Notes under the pieces: model-generated
Told to the model about the DNA's origin: nothing
What the model saw: the letters and a program-made list of their open reading frames with translations, nothing else
Databases searched by the model: none
Source of the DNA: Glyphotaelius pellucidus
Taxonomy: Eukaryota; Arthropoda; Insecta; Trichoptera; Limnephilidae
Assembly: GCA_936435175.1 (NCBI GenBank)
Contig: OW386566.1
Coordinates: 13,717,001 to 13,781,000 of the forward strand
Direction: 5' to 3'
DNA: 64,000 nucleotides
Program-made: the position numbers and the translations under genes
Shown here: positions 63,298-64,000 of the stretch, in pieces
How the letters are laid out: every line of letters begins with the position of its first letter
Position numbering within the stretch: position 1 is the first letter of the stretch

Positions 63298-63649
63298 TTT
63301 GTTCCTAACCTAACTCCCTGTCTAGAGAAAATTCCCCTAGCGTTATTTCAAATTCTAATCAATAATCAATAACACTCCCACCCTCCTCAGAAATTCCTGC
63401 TTGTTATTTGAACAGCTGAATTCAATATCTTCCGTATACGGTACAGCAGTACAACCTCCCCCTCCCCTCCACAGACTTATATAGCCACTGAAGCGATAAA
63501 TCGATAGTAGTGTGTTGTTGTGTTTCAGTATGCCCAAACTAAGCTCAAATAGTCCTTACTTCTGATTTGATCAAACATTTTCATGCAACGATACAATGGG
63601 TACGATCCCAAAACAAAGCAAAAATCAAGCCAATGGAAGAGTGCTCTTT
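63298..63649. other. No recognised feature
   Basis: Unassigned sequence between the decayed gene and the Helitron-like end. Confidence 0.35.
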
Positions 63650-63917
63650 CTCCTCGGGTAGGGGGTTTTGGGGAACCTGGAAGGGGAGAGGGGAAGGGTT
63701 CACGGGACGGAGGAAAGGGGGCAGTGGAGTGGGGAGAGGGAAGGTGGAGGAGGCGGAGTGGGAACGCGAGAGGGGAAAGAGACGCGGGAGAGGAAGCGAA
63801 GGCGGAAGGGGAGGCGGAAGGGGAGGCGGAAGGGGAACGGGGAGAATGAGAAAGGACACGCAGGGAGAAATAATTTCTTAATTAAATGGCATAGCAACGC
63901 ATGCCGGGTACCAGCTT
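63650..63917 (+). mobile_element. Helitron-like 3' end with G/A-rich tract
   Basis: A purine tract (63,655-63,850, including tandem GGCGGAAGGGGA) is followed by GGACACGCAGGGAGAAATAA and AGCAACGCATGCCGGGTACC, then CAGCTTG. Same family as 4,215-4,409 and, inverted, 23,770-24,060. Its terminus is CTTG rather than CTAG. Confidence 0.55.
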
Positions 63918-64000
63918 GTATATAATATGTATTTCCTTTTATAATCTAAATGTAGAGAAAGTCTTGGAATATTTAAGGAATTTAGAAACAGACAGAAAAA

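Noticed and set aside
1..64000. CRISPR arrays, operons, bacterial-style promoters or terminators
   Set aside because: The tandem arrays lack unique spacers, and the element content and splice sites are eukaryotic.

Overview
This window reads as repeat-dense, AT-rich nuclear DNA from an arthropod, most likely an insect. The reasons are GT-AG splice sites, tRNA-derived SINEs, many decayed LINEs with (AAAT)n tails, hAT, mariner, piggyBac and Helitron remnants, MITEs with TA or TTAA target duplications, and one Ty3/gypsy element. The insect order cannot be told from sequence alone; a sap-sucking hemipteran would fit but is only a guess. I see no operons, no CRISPR array and no intact single-copy housekeeping gene. 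Names such as R, SINE1, SINE2, M1, M2, M3 and LINE-A to LINE-H are local labels used only here.

Layout. 0-4.4 kb: LINE fragments (one flanked by 178-bp direct repeats), a SINE1 copy split by a solo LTR, and a Helitron end. 4.8-6.5 kb: a four-level nest (repeat R, then hAT, then SINE1, then a second SINE1). 6.5-9.3 kb: an M1 MITE, a 916-bp TIR element with subterminal repeats, a TTAA MITE and a 600-bp pentanucleotide satellite. 9.3-17.2 kb: LINE fragments, a non-autonomous piggyBac and an M1 MITE split by a LINE. 17.6-20.3 kb: M2, once as an inverted dimer and once as a monomer. 20.9-24.6 kb: a 45-bp minisatellite, a mariner end and R copies. 25.7-26.4 kb: spliced-looking exons. 26.8 kb: a 58-bp-arm foldback. 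27,271-39,004: a nearly intact Ty3/gypsy element on the minus strand with two 669-bp LTRs. 39.1-41.0 kb: a broken piggyBac transposase gene. 41.3-53 kb: an RTE-like LINE, SINE2, MITEs, a Helitron and LINE pieces. 53.7-58.2 kb: a stretch of unknown origin with protein-like ORFs but no recognised element. 58.3-64 kb: tandem repeats, SINE1, R and LINE-B pieces, a decayed unknown gene and a Helitron end.

How the pieces relate. The most gene-like assembly is the set of plus-strand exons at 25.7-26.4 kb. The last of these ends in the phase needed to splice into the piggyBac reading frame at 39,445, and also into a duplicated exon start at 39,077. The gypsy element sits between them with a 4-bp target duplication, so it appears to have landed in the intron of a (possibly host-fused) piggyBac transposase gene. 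The gypsy element carries gag with a zinc knuckle, a textbook -1 slippery heptamer at the gag stop, and pol with protease, RT, RNase H and integrase. Its LTRs appear identical by eye, so it is a recent insertion. It has one frameshift near the end of pol and an unusually long (4.2 kb) region between pol and the 3' LTR with no env gene I can recognise. Most other coding signals are dead transposon proteins.
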